Assembly: GCA_964058805.1 (NCBI GenBank)
Contig: CAXKVV010001685.1
Location: forward strand, 1 to 32,254
Direction of reading: 5' to 3'
Length of the DNA: 32,254 nucleotides
Source: Schoenoplectus triqueter
Taxonomy: Eukaryota > Streptophyta > Magnoliopsida > Poales > Cyperaceae
Below are positions 1 through 14,142 of the stretch, piece after piece. Made by a program: the position numbers and the translations under genes. The notes under the pieces are model-generated. The model ran no database searches and was not told the DNA's origin. It worked only from the letters and a program-made list of their open reading frames with translations. Each line of letters starts with the position of its first letter. The first letter of the stretch is position 1.

Positions 1-2600
1 AAACGAGTCCGAGCGCGCAAAACATGAAATCGGGACCCATTGCCCACGGTTCCGCCGAAAACTAGTCCGGGCGCGCAAAACATGAAAACGGGACCCGACG
101 ACCTCGGCACCGCCGAAAACGTGTCCGGGCGCGCAAACCTTGAAAACAGGACAGGACGCCCTCGGCACTGCCTAAAACGGGACATGACGCCCTCGGCACC
201 GCCGAAAATGTGTCCGGGCGCGCAAAACATGAAAACGGGACCCGACGCCCACGGTACCGCCGAAAACGAGTCCGGGCGCGCAGAACATGTAAAAGGGACC
301 CGACGCCCTCGGTACCGCCGAAAACGAGTCGGGGCGAGCAAAACATGAAAACGGGACCCGACTCCCTCGGCACCGCCGTAAACGAGTCCGGGCGCGCAAA
401 ACTTAAAAACGGGACCCGACGCCCTCGGTACCGCCGAAAACGAGTCCGGGCGCGCAAAATAAGAAAACGGGACCCGACGACCTCGGCACCGTCCAAAACG
501 TGTCCGGGCGCGCAAACCTTGAAAACGGGACAGGACGCCCTCGGTACCGCCGAAAATGAGTCCGGGCGCACAAAACATGAAAACGGGACCCGACGACCTC
601 GGCAACGCCCAAAACGTGTCCGGGCGCGCAAAACTCGAAAACGAGACAGGACGCACTCGGTACTGCCGGAAACGTGTCCGGGCACGCAAAACATGAAAAC
701 GGGACCCGACGCCCTCGGCACCGCCCTAAACGAGTCCGGGCGCGCAAAACTTGAAAACGGGAAAGGACTCCCTCGGTAACGCCGAAAATGATTCCGGGTG
801 CTCAAAACATGAAAACGGGACCCGACGACCTCGGCACCGCCGTAAAGGAGTCCGGGCGTGCAAAACATGAAATCGGGACCCATCGCCCATGGCACCGCCG
901 AAAACGTGTCCGGGCGCGCAAACCTTGAAAACGGGACATGACGCCCTCGGCACCGCCGAAAACGGGACATGACGCCCTCGGCACCGCCGAAACATGAAAA
1001 CGGGACACGACGACCTCGGCACCGCCGAAAATGAGTCTGGGCGCGCAAAACATGAAAACGGGAACCGACGCCCTCGGCACCGCCTTAAACGAGTCCGGGC
1101 GCGCAAAAATTGAAAACGGGAAAGGATGCCCTCGGTAACGCCGAAAACGAGTCCGGGCGCGCAAAACATGAAAATGGGACCCGACGACCCTGGCACCGCC
1201 GTTAACGAGTCAGGGCGCGCAAAACATGAAATCGGGACCCATTGCCCACGGTACCGCCGAAAACGAGTCCGGGCGCGCAAAACATGAAAACGGGACCCGA
1301 CGACCTCGGCACCGCCGAAAACGTGTCCGGGCGCGCAAACCTTGTAAACGGGACAGGACGCCCTCGGCACCGCCGAAAACGGGACATCACGCCCTCGGCA
1401 CAGCCGAAACCGTGCCCGGGCGCGCAAAACATGAAAACGGGACCCGACGCCCTCGGCACCGCCGTAAACGAGTCCGAGCGCGGAATACAAGAAAACGGGA
1501 CCCGACGACCTCGGCACCGCCGAAAACGAGTCCGGGCGCGCAAAACTTGAAAACGGGAAAGGACGCCCTCGGTAACGCCGAAAACGAGTCCGGGCGCGCA
1601 AAACATGAAATCGGGACCCATTGCCCACGGTTCCGCCGAAAAGTAGTCCGGGCGCGCAAAACATGAAAACAGGACCCGACGACCTCGGCACCGCCGAAAA
1701 CGTGTCCGGGCGCGCAAACCTTGAAAACAGGACAGGACGCCCTCGGCACTGCCTAAAACGGGACATGACGCCCTCGGCACCGCCGAAAATGTGTCCGGGC
1801 GCGCAAAACATGAAAACGGGACCCGACGCCCACGGTACCGCCGAAAACGAGTCCGGGCGCCCAGAACATGTAAAAGGGACCCGACACCCTCGGTACCGCC
1901 GAAAACGAGTCCGGGCGAGCAAAACATGAAAACGGGACCCGACTCCCTCGGCACCGCCGTAAACGAGTACGGGCGCGCAAAACTTAAAAACGGGACCCGA
2001 CGCCCTCGGTACCGCCGAAAACGAGTCCGGGCGCGCAAAATAAGAAAACGGGACCCGACGACCTCGGCACCGTCCAAAACGTGTCCGGGCGCGCAAACCT
2101 TGAAAACGGGACAGGACGCCCTCGGTACCGCCGAAAATGAGTCCGGGCGCACAAAACATGAAAACGGGACCCGACGACCTCGACAACGCCCAAAACGTGT
2201 CCGGGCGCGCAAAACTCGAAAACGAGACTGGACGCCCTCGGTACTGCCGGAAACGTGTCCGGGCGTGCAAAACATGAAAACGGGACCCGACGCCCTCGGC
2301 ACCGCCCTAAACGAGTCCGGGCGCGCAAAACTATAAAAACGGGAAAGGACTCCCTCGGTAACGCCGAAAATGATTCCGGGTGCTCAAAACATGAAAACGG
2401 GACCCGACGACCTCGGCACCGCCGAAAATGAGTCCGGGCGCGCAAAACATGAAAACGGGAACCGACGCCCTCGGCACCGCCTTAAACGAGTCCGGGCGCG
2501 CAAAAGTTGAAAACGGGAAAGGATGCCCTCGGTAACGCCGAAAACGAGTCCGGGCGCGAAAAACATGAAAATGGGACCCGACGACCTCGGCACCGCCGTT
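1..2600. repeat. Higher-order block pair, offset about 1.58 kb
   Basis: The stretch from about 40 to 780 recurs from about 1621 to 2360 (offset 1581). It keeps the same unusual monomer order, including the rare TTGCCCACGGTTCCGCC variant (40 and 1621), the CACTGCCTAAAACGGGACATGACG junction (about 165 and 1746) and the GGGCGCNCAGAACATGTAAAAGGG variant (about 275 and 1857). A related order also begins near 1242 and again near 2639. The offset is not a multiple of 58 because truncated monomers lie inside the block. Confidence 0.85.
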
Positions 2601-3013
2601 AACGAGTCACGGCGCGCAAAACATGAAATCGGGACCCATTGCCCACGGTACCGCCGAAAACGAGTCCGGGCGCGCAAAACATGAAAACGGGACCCGACGA
2701 CCTCGGCACCGCCGAAAACGTGTCCGGGCGCGCAAACCTTGAAAACGGGACAGTACGCCCTCGGCACCGCCGAAAACGGGACATCACGCCCTCGGCACCG
2801 CCGAAAACGTGCCCGGGCGCGCAAAACATGAAAACGGGACCTGACGCCCTCGGCACCGCCGTAAACGAGTCCGGGCGCGCAAAACATAAAAACGGGACCT
2901 GACGCCCTCGGTACCGCCGAAAACGAGTCCGGGCGCGCAAAACATGAAAACGGGACCCGACGACCTCGGCACCGCCCAAAACGTGTCCGGGAGCGCAAAA
3001 CATGAAAACGGGA

Positions 3014-3477
3014 CCCGACGCCCTCGGTACCGCCGAAAACGAGTCCGGGCGCGCAAAAAATGAAAACGGGACACGACTCCCTCGGCACGGCCGTAAACGA
3101 GTCCGGGCGCGCAAAACATAAAAACGGGACCTGACGCCCTCGGTACCGCCAAAAACGAGTCCGGGCGCGCAAAAGATGAAAACGGGACCCGACGAACTCG
3201 GCACCGCCCAAAACGTGTCCGGGAGCGCAAAACATGAAAACGGGACCTGACGCCCTCGGTACCGCCGAAAACGAGTCCGGGCGCGCAAAACATGAAAACG
3301 GGACACGACTCCCTCGGCACCGCCGTAAACGAGTCCGGGCGCGCAAAACATAAAAACGGGACCTGACGCCCTCGGTACCGCCGAAAACAAGTCCGGGCGC
3401 GCAAAAGATGAAAACGGGACCCGACGAACTCGGCACCGCCCAAAACGTGTCCGGGAGCGCAAAACAAGAAAACGGAA
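3014..3477. repeat. Local 232-bp (4-monomer) higher-order repeat, two copies
   Basis: The rare monomer GGACACGACTCCCTCGG occurs at about 3071 and about 3303, and the ACTCGGCACCGCCCAAAACG plus CCGGGAGCGC monomer at about 3193 and 3425. Both intervals are exactly 232 bp, which is four monomers. The copies differ by few substitutions, indicating a recent local unequal exchange. Confidence 0.8.
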
Positions 3478-6400
3478 CCCGACGACGTCGGCACCGCCGA
3501 AAATGAGTCCGGGCGCGCAAAACATGAAAACGGGACCCGACGACCTCGGCAACGCCCAAAACGTGTCCGGGCGCGCAAAACTTGAAAACGGGAAAGAACG
3601 CCATCGGTACCGCCGAGAACGCGTCCGGGCGCGCAAAACAAGAAAACGGAACCCGACGACCTCGGCACCTCCGTAAACGAGTCCGGTCGCGCAAAACATG
3701 AAAACGGGACCCGACGACCTCGGCACCGCCGAAAACGTGTCCGGGCGCGAAAAACTTGAAAACGGGAAAGAACGCCATCGGTACCGCCGAGAACGAGTCC
3801 GGGCGCGCAAAACAAGAAAACGGAACCCGACGACGTCGGCACCGCCGAAAATGAGTCCGGGCGCGCAAAACATGAAAACGGGACCCGACGACCTCGGCAA
3901 CGCCCAAAACGTGTCCGGGCGCGCAAAACATGAAAACGGGAAAGGACGCCCTCGGTAACGCCGAAAACGCGTCCTGGTGCGCAAAACATGAAAACGGGAC
4001 CCGACGACCTCGGCACCTCCGTAAACGAGTCCGGTCGCGCAAAACATGAAAACGGGACCCGACGACCTCGGCACCGCCTAAAACATGTCCGGGCGCGCAA
4101 AACTTGAAAACGGGACAGGACGCCCTCGGCACTCCGAAAACGGGACATGACGCCCTCGGCACCGCCGAAAACGTATCCGGGCGCGCAAAACATGAAAACG
4201 GGACCCGACGACCTCGTCACCGGCGTAAACGAGTCCGGGAGCGCAAAACATGAAAACGGTACGCGACCCCCTTGGTACCGCCGAAAACGAGTCCGGGCGC
4301 GCAAAACATGAAAACGGGTCCCGACGACCTCGGCACCGTCCAAAACGTGTCCGGGCGCGCAAACCTTGAAAACGGGACAGGACGCCCTCGGTACTGCCGA
4401 AAATGAGTCCGAGCGCACAAAACATGAAAATGGGACCCGACGACCTCGGCACCGCCGTAAACGAGTCCGGGCGCGCAAAACATGAAATCGGGACCCATTG
4501 CCCACGGTACCGCCGAAAACGACTCCGGCCGCGCAAAACATGAAAACGGGACCCGACGACCCCGGCACCGCCGAAAACGGGTCCGGGCACGAAAAACTTA
4601 AAAATGGGAAAGAACGCCATCGGTACCGCCGAGAACGAGTCCGGGCGCGCAAAACAAGAAAACGGGACCCGACGACCTCGGCACCGTCCAAAACGTGTCC
4701 GGGCGCGCAAACCTTGAAAACGGGACAGGACGCCCTCGGTACCGCCGAAAATGAGTCCGGGCGCACAAAACATGAAAACGGGACCCGACGACCTCGGCAA
4801 CGCCCAAAACGTGTCCGGGCGTGCAAAACTTGAAAACGGGAAAGGACGCCCTCGGTAACGCCGAAAACGAGTCTTGGTGCGCAAAACATGAAAACGGGAC
4901 CCGACGACCTCGGCACCTCCGTAAACGAGTCCGGTCGCGCAAAACATGAAAACGGGACCCGACGACCTCGGCACCGCCTAAAACGTGTCCGGGCGCGCAA
5001 ACCTTGAAAACGGGACAGGACGCCCTCGGCACTACGAAAACGGGACATGTCGCCCTCGGCACCGCCGAAAACGTGTCCGGGCGCGCAAAACATGAAAACG
5101 GGACCCGACGACCACGGCACCGCCGTAAACGAGTCCGGGAGCGCAAAACATGAAAACGGTACGTGACCCCCTCGGTACCGCCGAAAACGAGTCTGGGCGC
5201 GCAAAACATGAAAACGGGACCCGACGACCTCGGCACCGTCCAAAACGTGTCCGGGCGCGCAAACCTTGAAAACGGGACAGGACGCCCTCGGTACTGCCGA
5301 AAATGAGTCCGGGCGCACAAAACATGAAAATGGGACCCGACGACCTCGGCACCGCCGTAAACGAGTCCGGGCGCGCAAAACATGAAATCGGGACCCATTG
5401 CCCACGGTACCGCCGAAAAAGAGTCCGGGCGCGCAAAACATGAAAACGGGACCCGACGACCTCGGCACAGCAGAAAACGTGTTCGGGCGCACAAACCTTG
5501 AAAACGGGACAGAACGCCCTCGGCACCGCCGAAAACGGGACTTGACGCCCTCGGCACCGACGACCTCGGCAACGCCCAAAACGTGTTCGAGCGCGCAAAA
5601 CTCGAAAACGGGACCTGACGCCCTCGGTATCGCCGAAAACGAGTCCGGGCGAGGAAAACATGAAAACCGGACCCGACGCCCTCGGCACTGCCGTAAACGA
5701 GTCCGGGAGCGCAAAACTTGAAAACGGGACCCGACGACCTCGGTACAGCCGAAAACGAGTCCGGGCGCGCAAAACATGAAAACAGGACCCGACGACCTCG
5801 GCACCGCCGAAAACGTGTCTGGGCATGCAAAACATGAAAACGGGAAAGGACGCCCTCGGTACCACCAAAAACTACTCCTGGTGCGCAAAACATGAAAACG
5901 GGACCCGACGACCTCGACACCGCCGAAAACGTGTCCGGGCGCGAAAAACTTGAAAACGGGAAAGAACGCCCTCGGTACCACCAAAAACGAGTCCGGGTGC
6001 GCAAAACATGAAATCGGGACCCATTGCCCACAGTTTCTGGCGAAAACGAGTCCGGGCGCGCAAAACATGAAAACGGGACCCGACGACCTCGGCACCGCTG
6101 AAAACGTGTCCGGGCGCGCAAACCTTGAAAACGGGACAGGACGCCCTCGTCACCGCCGAAACGGGACATGACGCCCTCGGCACCTCCGAAAACGTGTCCG
6201 GGCGCGCAAAAACATGAAAACGGGACACGACGCCCACGGTACCGCCGAAGACGAGTCCGGGCGCGCATAACATGTAAAAGGGACCCGACGCCCTCGGTAC
6301 TGCCAAAAACGAGTCCGGGTGCGCAAAACTTGAAAACGGGACCCGACGACCTCGGCACCGCCGAAAACGTTTCCGGGCACGAAAAACTTGAAAACGGGAA

Positions 6401-9400
6401 AGAACGCCCTCGGTATCGCCGTAAACGAGTCCGGGCGCGCAAAACATGAAAACGGGACCCGATGCCCTCGGTACTTCCGAAAACGAGTCCGGCCACGCAA
6501 AACATGAAAACGGGACCCGACGACCTCGGCACCGCCGAAAACGAGTCCGGGCGAGCAAAACATGAAAACCGGACCCGACGCCCTCGGCACCGCCGTAAAC
6601 GAGTCTGGGCGCGCAAAACTTGAAAACGGGACCCGACGCCCTCGTTACCGCCGAAAACGAGTCCGGGCACGCAAAACATGAAAACGGGACCCGACGACCT
6701 CGGCACCGCCCAAAACGTGTCCGGGCGCGCAAAACTTGAAAACGGGACAAGACGCCCTCGGAAACGCCGAAAACGAGTCCGGGAGCGCAAAACATGAAAA
6801 CGGGACCCGATGCCCTCGGTACAGCCGAAAATGAGTCCGGGCGCGCAAAACATGAAAACGGGACCCGACGACCTCGGCACCGCCGAAAACGTGTCCGGGC
6901 ATGCAAAACATGAAAACGGGACCCGACGAACTCGCCAACGCCCAAAACGTGTCCGGGCGCGCAAAACTCGAAAACGGGACAGGACGCCATCGGTACCGCC
7001 GAAAATGAGTCCGGGCGCGCAAAATATGAAAACGGGACGCGACCCCCTCGGTACCGCCGAAAATGAGCCCGGGCGCGCAAAACATGAAAACGGGGCCCAA
7101 CGACCTCGGCACCGCCCAAAACGTGTCCTGGCGCGCAAAACTTCAAAACGGGGAAGGACACCCGCGGTACCGCCAAAAACGAGTCCGAGTGCGCAAAACT
7201 TGAAAACGGGACCCGACGACCTCGGCACCGCCTAAAACGTGTCCGGCCGCGCAACTCTTGAAAACGGGAAAGGACGCCCTCGGTACCACCAAAAACTACT
7301 CCGGGTGCGCAAAACTTGAAAACGGGAAAGGACGCCCTCGGTACCACCAAAAACTACTCCGGGTGCGCAAAACTTGAAAACGGGACCCGACGACCTCGGC
7401 ACCGCCGAAAACGTGTCCGGGCGCGAAAAACTTGAAAACGGGAAAGAACGCCCTCGGTACCGTCGAAAACGAGTCGGGGCGCGCAAAACATGAAAACGGG
7501 ACACGACGCCCTCGGTACCGCCGAAAACGAGTCCGGGCGCGCAAAACATGAAAACGGGACCCGACGACCTCGGCACCGCCGAAAACGTGTCCGGGCGCGC
7601 AAAACATGAAAACGGGACCCGACGACCTCGGCACCGCCGAAAACGTGTCCGGGCGCGCAAAACATGAAAACGGGACCCGACGACCTCGGCACCGCCCAAA
7701 ACGTGTCCGGGAGCGCAAAACATGAAAACGGGACCCGACGCCCTCGGTACAGCCGAAAACGAGTCCGGGTGCGCAAAACATGAAAACGGGACCCGACGAC
7801 CTCGGCACCGCCGAAAACGTGTCCGGGCGCGAAAAACTTGAAAACGGGAAAGAACGCCATCGGTACCGCCGAAAACGAGTCCGGGCGCGCAAAACAAGAA
7901 AACGGTACCCGACAACCTCGGCAACGCCGAAAACGAGTCCGGGCGCGCAAAACATGAAAACGGGACCCGACGCCCTCGGCACCGCCGTAAATGAGTCCGG
8001 GCGCGCAAAAATTGAAAACGGGAAAGGACGCCCTCGGTAACGCCGAAAACAAGTCCGGGCGCGCAAAACATGAAAACGGGACCCGACGACCTCGGCACCT
8101 CCGTAAACGAGTCCGGTCGCGCAAAACATGAAAACGGGACCCGACGACCTCGGCACCGCCTAAAAAGTGTCCGGGCGCGCAAACCTTGAAAACGGGACAG
8201 GACGCCCTCGGCACTACGAAAACGGGACATGTCGCCCTCGGCACCGCCGAAGACGAGTCCGGGCGCGCATAACATGTAAAAGGGACCCGACGCCCTCGGT
8301 ACCGCCAAAAACGAGTCCGGGTGCGCAAAACTTGAAAACGGGACCCGACGACCTCGGCACCGCCGAAAACATTTCCGGGCACGAAAAACTTGAAAACGGG
8401 AAAGAACGCCCTCGGTACCGCCGTAAACGAGTCCGGGCGCGCAAAACATGAAAACGGGACCCGATGCCCTCGGTACTTCCGAAAACGAGTCCGGCCACGC
8501 AAAACATGAAAACGGGACCCGACGACCTCGGCACCGCCGAAAACGAGTCCGGGCGAGCAAAACATGAAAACCGGACCCGACGCCCTCGGCACCGCCGTAA
8601 ACGAGTCTGGGCGCGCAAAACTTGAAAACGGGACCCGACGCCCTCGTTACCGCCGAAAATGAGTCCGGGCGCGCAAAACATGAAAACGGGACCCGACGAC
8701 CTCGGCACCGCACAAAACGTGTCCGGGCGCGCAAAACTTGAAAACGGGACAAGACGCCCTCGGAAACGCCGAAAACGAGTCCGGGAGCGCAAAACATGAA
8801 AACGGGACCCGATGCCCTCGGTACAGCCGAAAACGAGTCCGGGCGCACAAAACATGAAAACGGGACCCGACGACCTCGGCACCGCCGAAAACGTGTCCTG
8901 GCGCGCAAAACATCAAAACGGGAAAGGACGCCCGCGGTACCGGCAAAAACGAGTCCGAGTGCGCAAAACTTGAAAACGGGACCCGACGACCTCGGCACCG
9001 CCTAAAACGTGCCCGGCCGCGCAAAACTTGAAAACGGGAAAGGACACCCTCGGTACCACCAAAAACTACTCCGGGTGCGCAAAACTTGAAAACGGGAAAG
9101 GACACCCTCGGTACCACCAAAAACTACTCCGGGTGCGCGAAACTTGAAAACGGGACCCGACGACCTCGGCACCGCCGAAAACGTGTCCGGGCGCGAAAAA
9201 CTTGAAAACGGGAAAGAACGCCTTCGGTACCGTCGAAAACGAGTCGGGGCGCGCAAAACATGAAAACGGGACACGACGCCCTCGGTACCGCCGAAAACAA
9301 GTCCGGGCGCGCAAAACATGAAAACGGGACCCGACGACCTCGGCACCGCCGAAAACGTGTCCGGGCGCGCAAAACATGAAAACGGGACCCGACGACCTCG

Positions 9401-10191
9401 GCACCGCCCAAAACGTGTCCGGGAGCGCAAAACATGAAAACGGGACCCGACGCCCTCGGTACAGCCGAAAACGAGTCCGGGCGCGCAAAACAAGAAAACG
9501 GTACCCGACAACCTCGGCAACGCCGAAAACGAGTCCGGGCGCGCAAAACATGAAAACGAGACCCGACGCCCTCGGCACCGCCGTAAATGAGTCCGGGCGC
9601 GCAAAAATTGAAAACGGGAAATGACGCCCTCGGTAACGCCGAAAACAAGTCCGGGCGCGCAAAACATGAAAATGGGACCCGACGACCTCGGCACCGCCGT
9701 AAACAAGTCCGGGCGCGCAAAACATGAAATCGGGACCCATTGCCCAAGGTACCGCCGAAAACGAGTCCGGGCGCGCAAAACATGAAAACGGGACCCGACG
9801 ACCTCGGCACCGCCGAAAACGTGTCCAGGCGCGCAAACCTTGAAAACGGGACAGGACGCCCTCGGCACCGCCGAAAACGGGACATGACGCCCTCGGCACC
9901 GCCGAAAACGTGTCCGGGCGCGCAAAACATGAAAACGGGACCCGACGACCACGGTACCGCCGAAAACGAGTCCGGGCGCGCAGAACATGTAAAACGGACC
10001 CGACGCCCTCGGTACCGCCGAAAAAGAGTCCGGGCGCGCAAAACATGAAAACGGGACCCGACGACCTCGGCACCGCCGAAAACGTGTTCGGGCGCGCAAA
10101 ACTTCAAAACGGGAAAGACACCCGCGGTACCGCCAAAAACGAGTCCGAGTGCGCATAACTTGAAAACGGGACCCGACGACCTCGGCACCGC

Positions 10192-11435
10192 CTAAAACGT
10201 GTCCGGCCGCGCAAAACTTGAAAACGGGAAAGGACGCCCTCGGTACCGCCAAAAACGAGTCCGGATGCGCAAAACTTGAAAACGGGACCCGACGATCTCG
10301 GCACCGCCGAAAACGTGTCCGGGCGCGAAAAACTTGAAAACGCGAAAGAACGCACTCGGTGCCGCCGAAAACGAGTCCGGGCGCGCAAAACATGAAAACG
10401 GGACCCGACGCCCTCGGTACCGCCGAAAACGAGTCCGGGCGCGCAAAACATGAAAACGGGACCCGACGACCTCGGCACCGCCGAAAACGTGTCCGGGCGT
10501 GCAAAACATGAAAACGGGACCCGACGACCTCGGCACCGCCGAAAACGTGTCCTGGCGCGCAAAACATCAAAACGGGAAAGGACGCCAGCGGTACCGCCAA
10601 AAACGAGTCCGAGTGCGCAAAACTTGAAAACGGGACCCGACGACCTCGGCACCGCCTAAAACGTGCCCGGCCGCGCAAAACTTGAAAACGGGAAAGGACA
10701 CCCTCGGTACCACCAAAAACTACTCCGGGTGCGCAAAACTTGAAAACGGGAAAGGACACCCTCGGTACCACCAAAAACTACTCCGGGTGCGCGAAACTTG
10801 AAAACGGGACCCGACGACCTTGGCACCGCCGAAAACGTGTCCGGGTGCGAAAAACTTGAAAACGGGAAAGAACGCCTTCGGTACCGTCGAAAACGAGTCG
10901 GGGCGCGCAAAACATGAAAACGGGACACGACGCCCTCGGTACCGCCGAAAACAAGTCCGGGCGCGCAAAACATGAAAACGGGACCCGACGACCTCGGCAC
11001 CGCCTAAAACGTGTCCGGCCGCGCAAAACTTGAAAACGGGAAAGGACGCCCTCGGTACCGCCAAAAACGAGTCCGGGTGCGCAACACTTGAAAACGGGAC
11101 CCGACGATCTCGGCACCGCCGAAAACGTGTCCGGGCGCGAAAAACTTGAAAACGCGAAAGAACGCACTCGGTGCCGCCGAAAACGAGTCCGGGCGCGCAA
11201 AACATGAAAACGGGACCCGACGCCCTCGGTACCGCCGAAAACGAGTCCGGGCGCGCAAAACATGAAAACGGGACCCGACGACCTCGGCACCGCCGAAAAC
11301 GTGTCCGGGCGTGCAAAACATGAAAACGGGACCCGACGACCTCGGCACCGCCGAAAACGTGTCCTGGCGCGCAAAACATCAAAACGGGAAAGGACGCCCG
11401 CGGTACCGCCAAAAACGAGTCCGAGTGCGCAAAAC
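10192..11435. repeat. 812-bp (14-monomer) higher-order duplication
   Basis: The sequence from 10192 repeats from 11004, an offset of 812 = 14 x 58. It keeps the CCGGCCGCGC variant, the GACGATCTCGG monomer and the GCGAAAGAACGCACTCGGTGCC monomer. The second copy stops at about 11435, where a fused monomer (GAAAACGGCACCGCCGAAAAC) has lost the central GACCCGACGACCT segment. The interval 10656-11003 is itself a copy of sequence starting near 9002. Confidence 0.85.
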
Positions 11436-11820
11436 TTGAAAACGGCACCGCCGAAAACGTGAACGGGCGCGAAAAAATTGAAAACGGGAAAGAACGCCAT
11501 CGGTACCGGCGAAAACGAGTCCGGGCGCGCAAAACAAGAAAACGGTACCCGACAACCTCGGCAACGCCGAAAACGAGTCCGAGCGCGCAAAACATGAAAA
11601 CGGGACCCGACGCCCTCGGCACCGCCGTAATCGAGTCCGGGCGCGCAAAAATTGAAAACGGGAAAGGACGCCCTCGGTAACGCCGAAAACAAGTCCGGGC
11701 GCGCAAAACATGAAAACGGGACCCGACGACCTCGGCACCGCCGTAAACGAGTCCGGGCGCGCAAAACATGAAATCGGGACCCATTGCCCACGGTACCGCC
11801 GAAAACGAGTCCGGGCGCGC

Positions 11821-14142
11821 AAAACATGAAAACGGGACCCGACGACCTCGGCACCGCCCAAAACGTATCCGGGAGCGCAAAACATGAAAACGGGACCCGA
11901 CGACCTCGGCACCGCCGAAAACGTGTCCGGGCGCGCAAAACATGAAAACGGGAACCGACGACCACGGCGCCGCCCAAAACGAGTCCGGGCGTGCAAAACA
12001 TGAAAACGGGAACCGACGACCTCGCCAACGCCCAAAACGTGTCCGGGAGCGCAAAACTCGAAAACGGGACAGGACGCCATCGGTACCGCCGAAAACGAGT
12101 CCGGGCACGCAAAACATGAAAACGGTACGCGACCCCCCTCGGTACCGCCGAAAACGAGTCCGGGCGCGCAAAACATGAAAACGGGACCCGACGACCTCGG
12201 CACCGTCCAAAACGTGTCCGGGCGCGCAAACCTTGAAAACGGGACAGGACGCCCTCGGTACCACCGAAAATGAGTCCGGGCTCACAAAACATGAAAACGG
12301 GACCCGACGACCTCGGCAACGCCCAAAACGTGTCCGGGCGCGGAAAACTCGAAAACGGGACAAGACGCCCTCGGTACCGCCGAAAAGGAGTCCGGGCGAG
12401 CAAAACATTAAAACGGGACCCGACGCCCTCGGCACCGCCGTAAACGAGTCCGGGCGCGCAAAACATGAAAACGGGACCCGACGCCCTCGCCACCGCCGTA
12501 AACGAGTCCGGGCGCGCAAAAACATGAAATCGGGACCTGTTGCCCACGGTACCGCCGAAAACGAGTCCGGGCGAGCAAAACATGATAACCGGACCCGACG
12601 CCCTCGGCACCGCCGTAAACGAGTCCGGGCGCGCAAAACTTGAAAACGGGACCCGACGCCCTCGTTACCGCCGAAAAAGAGTCCGGGCGCGCAAAACATG
12701 AAAACGGGACCCGACGACCTCGGCACCGCCCAAAACGTGTCCGGGCGCGCAAATCTTGAAAACGGAACAAGACGCCCTCGGAAACGCCGAAAACGAGTCC
12801 GGGAGCGCAAAACATGAAAACGGCACCCGATGCCCTCGGTACAACCGAAAACGAGTCTGGGCGCGCAAAACATGAAAACGGGACCCGAAGACCTCGGCAC
12901 CGCCGAAAACGTGTCCGGGCATGCAAAACATGAAAACGGGACCCGACGAACTCGGCAACGCCCAAAACGTGTCCGGGCGCGCAAAACTCGAAAACGGGAC
13001 AGGACGCCATCGGTACCGCCGAAAACGAGTCCGGGCGCGCAAAACATGAAAACGGGACGCGACCCCCTCGGTACCGCCGAAAATGAGTCCTGGCGCGCAA
13101 AACATGAAAACGGGGCCCAACGACCTCGGCACCGCCCAAAACGTGTCCGGGCGCGCAAAACTTCAAAACGGGAAAGGACGCCCGCGGTACCGCCAAAAAC
13201 GAGTCCGAGTGCGCAAAACTTGAAAACGGGACCCGACGACCTCGGCACCGCCTAAAACGTGTCGGGCCGCGCAAAACTTGAAAACGGGAAAGGACGCCCT
13301 CGGTACCACCAAAAACTACTCCGGGTGCGCAAAACTTGAAAACGGGACCCGACGACCTCGGCACCGCCGAAAACGTGTCCGGGCGCGAAAAACTTGAAAA
13401 CGGGACCCGACGACCTCGGCACCGCCGAAAACGTGTCCGGGCGCGAAAAACTTGAAAACGGGAAAGAACGCCCTCGGTACCGCCGAAAACGAATCCGGGC
13501 GCGCAAAACATGAAAACGGGACACGACGCCCTCGGTACCGCCGAAAACGAGTCCAGGCGCGCAAAACATGAAAATGGGACCCGACGACCTCGGCACCGCC
13601 GAAAACGTGTCCGGGCGCGCAAAACATGAATACGGGACCCGACGACCTCGGCACCGCCCAAAACGTGTCCGGGAGCCCAAAACATGAAAACGGGACCCGA
13701 CGCCCTCGGTACAGCCGAAAACGAGTCCGGGCGCGCAAAACATGAAAACGGGACCCGACGACCTCGGCACCGCCGAAAATGTGTCCGGGCGCGAAAAACA
13801 TGAAAACGGGAAAGAACGCCATCGGTACCGCCGAAAATGAGTCCGGGCGCGCAAAACATGAAAACGGGACCAGACGACCTCGGCAACGCCCAAAACGTGT
13901 CCGGGCGCGCAAAACTCGAAAACGGGGCAAGATGCCCTCGGTATCGCCGAAAACAAGTCCGGACGAGCAAAACATGAAAACACGACCCGACTCCCTCGGC
14001 ACCGCCGTAAACGAGTCCGGGCGCGCAAAACTTAAAAACCGGACCCGACGGTCTCGGTACCGCCGAAACGAGTCCGAGCGCTCAAAACAGGAAAACGGTA
14101 CCCCGACAACCTCGGCAACGCCGAAAACGAGTCCGGGCGCGC
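11821..14142. repeat. About 2.32-kb higher-order unit, copy A
   Basis: This 2,322-bp unit, 40 monomers plus 2 bp of small indels, is repeated immediately downstream at 14143. Both copies share a private extra C in a GACCCCCCTCGG run (about 12130 and 14453), the GGCGCCGCCC monomer (about 11966 and 14288) and the CAAAACAGGAAAACGGTACCCC monomer (14085, recurring at about 16347). Copy A alone has an extra A near 12513 and one additional tandem monomer at about 13381-13438. Confidence 0.9.
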
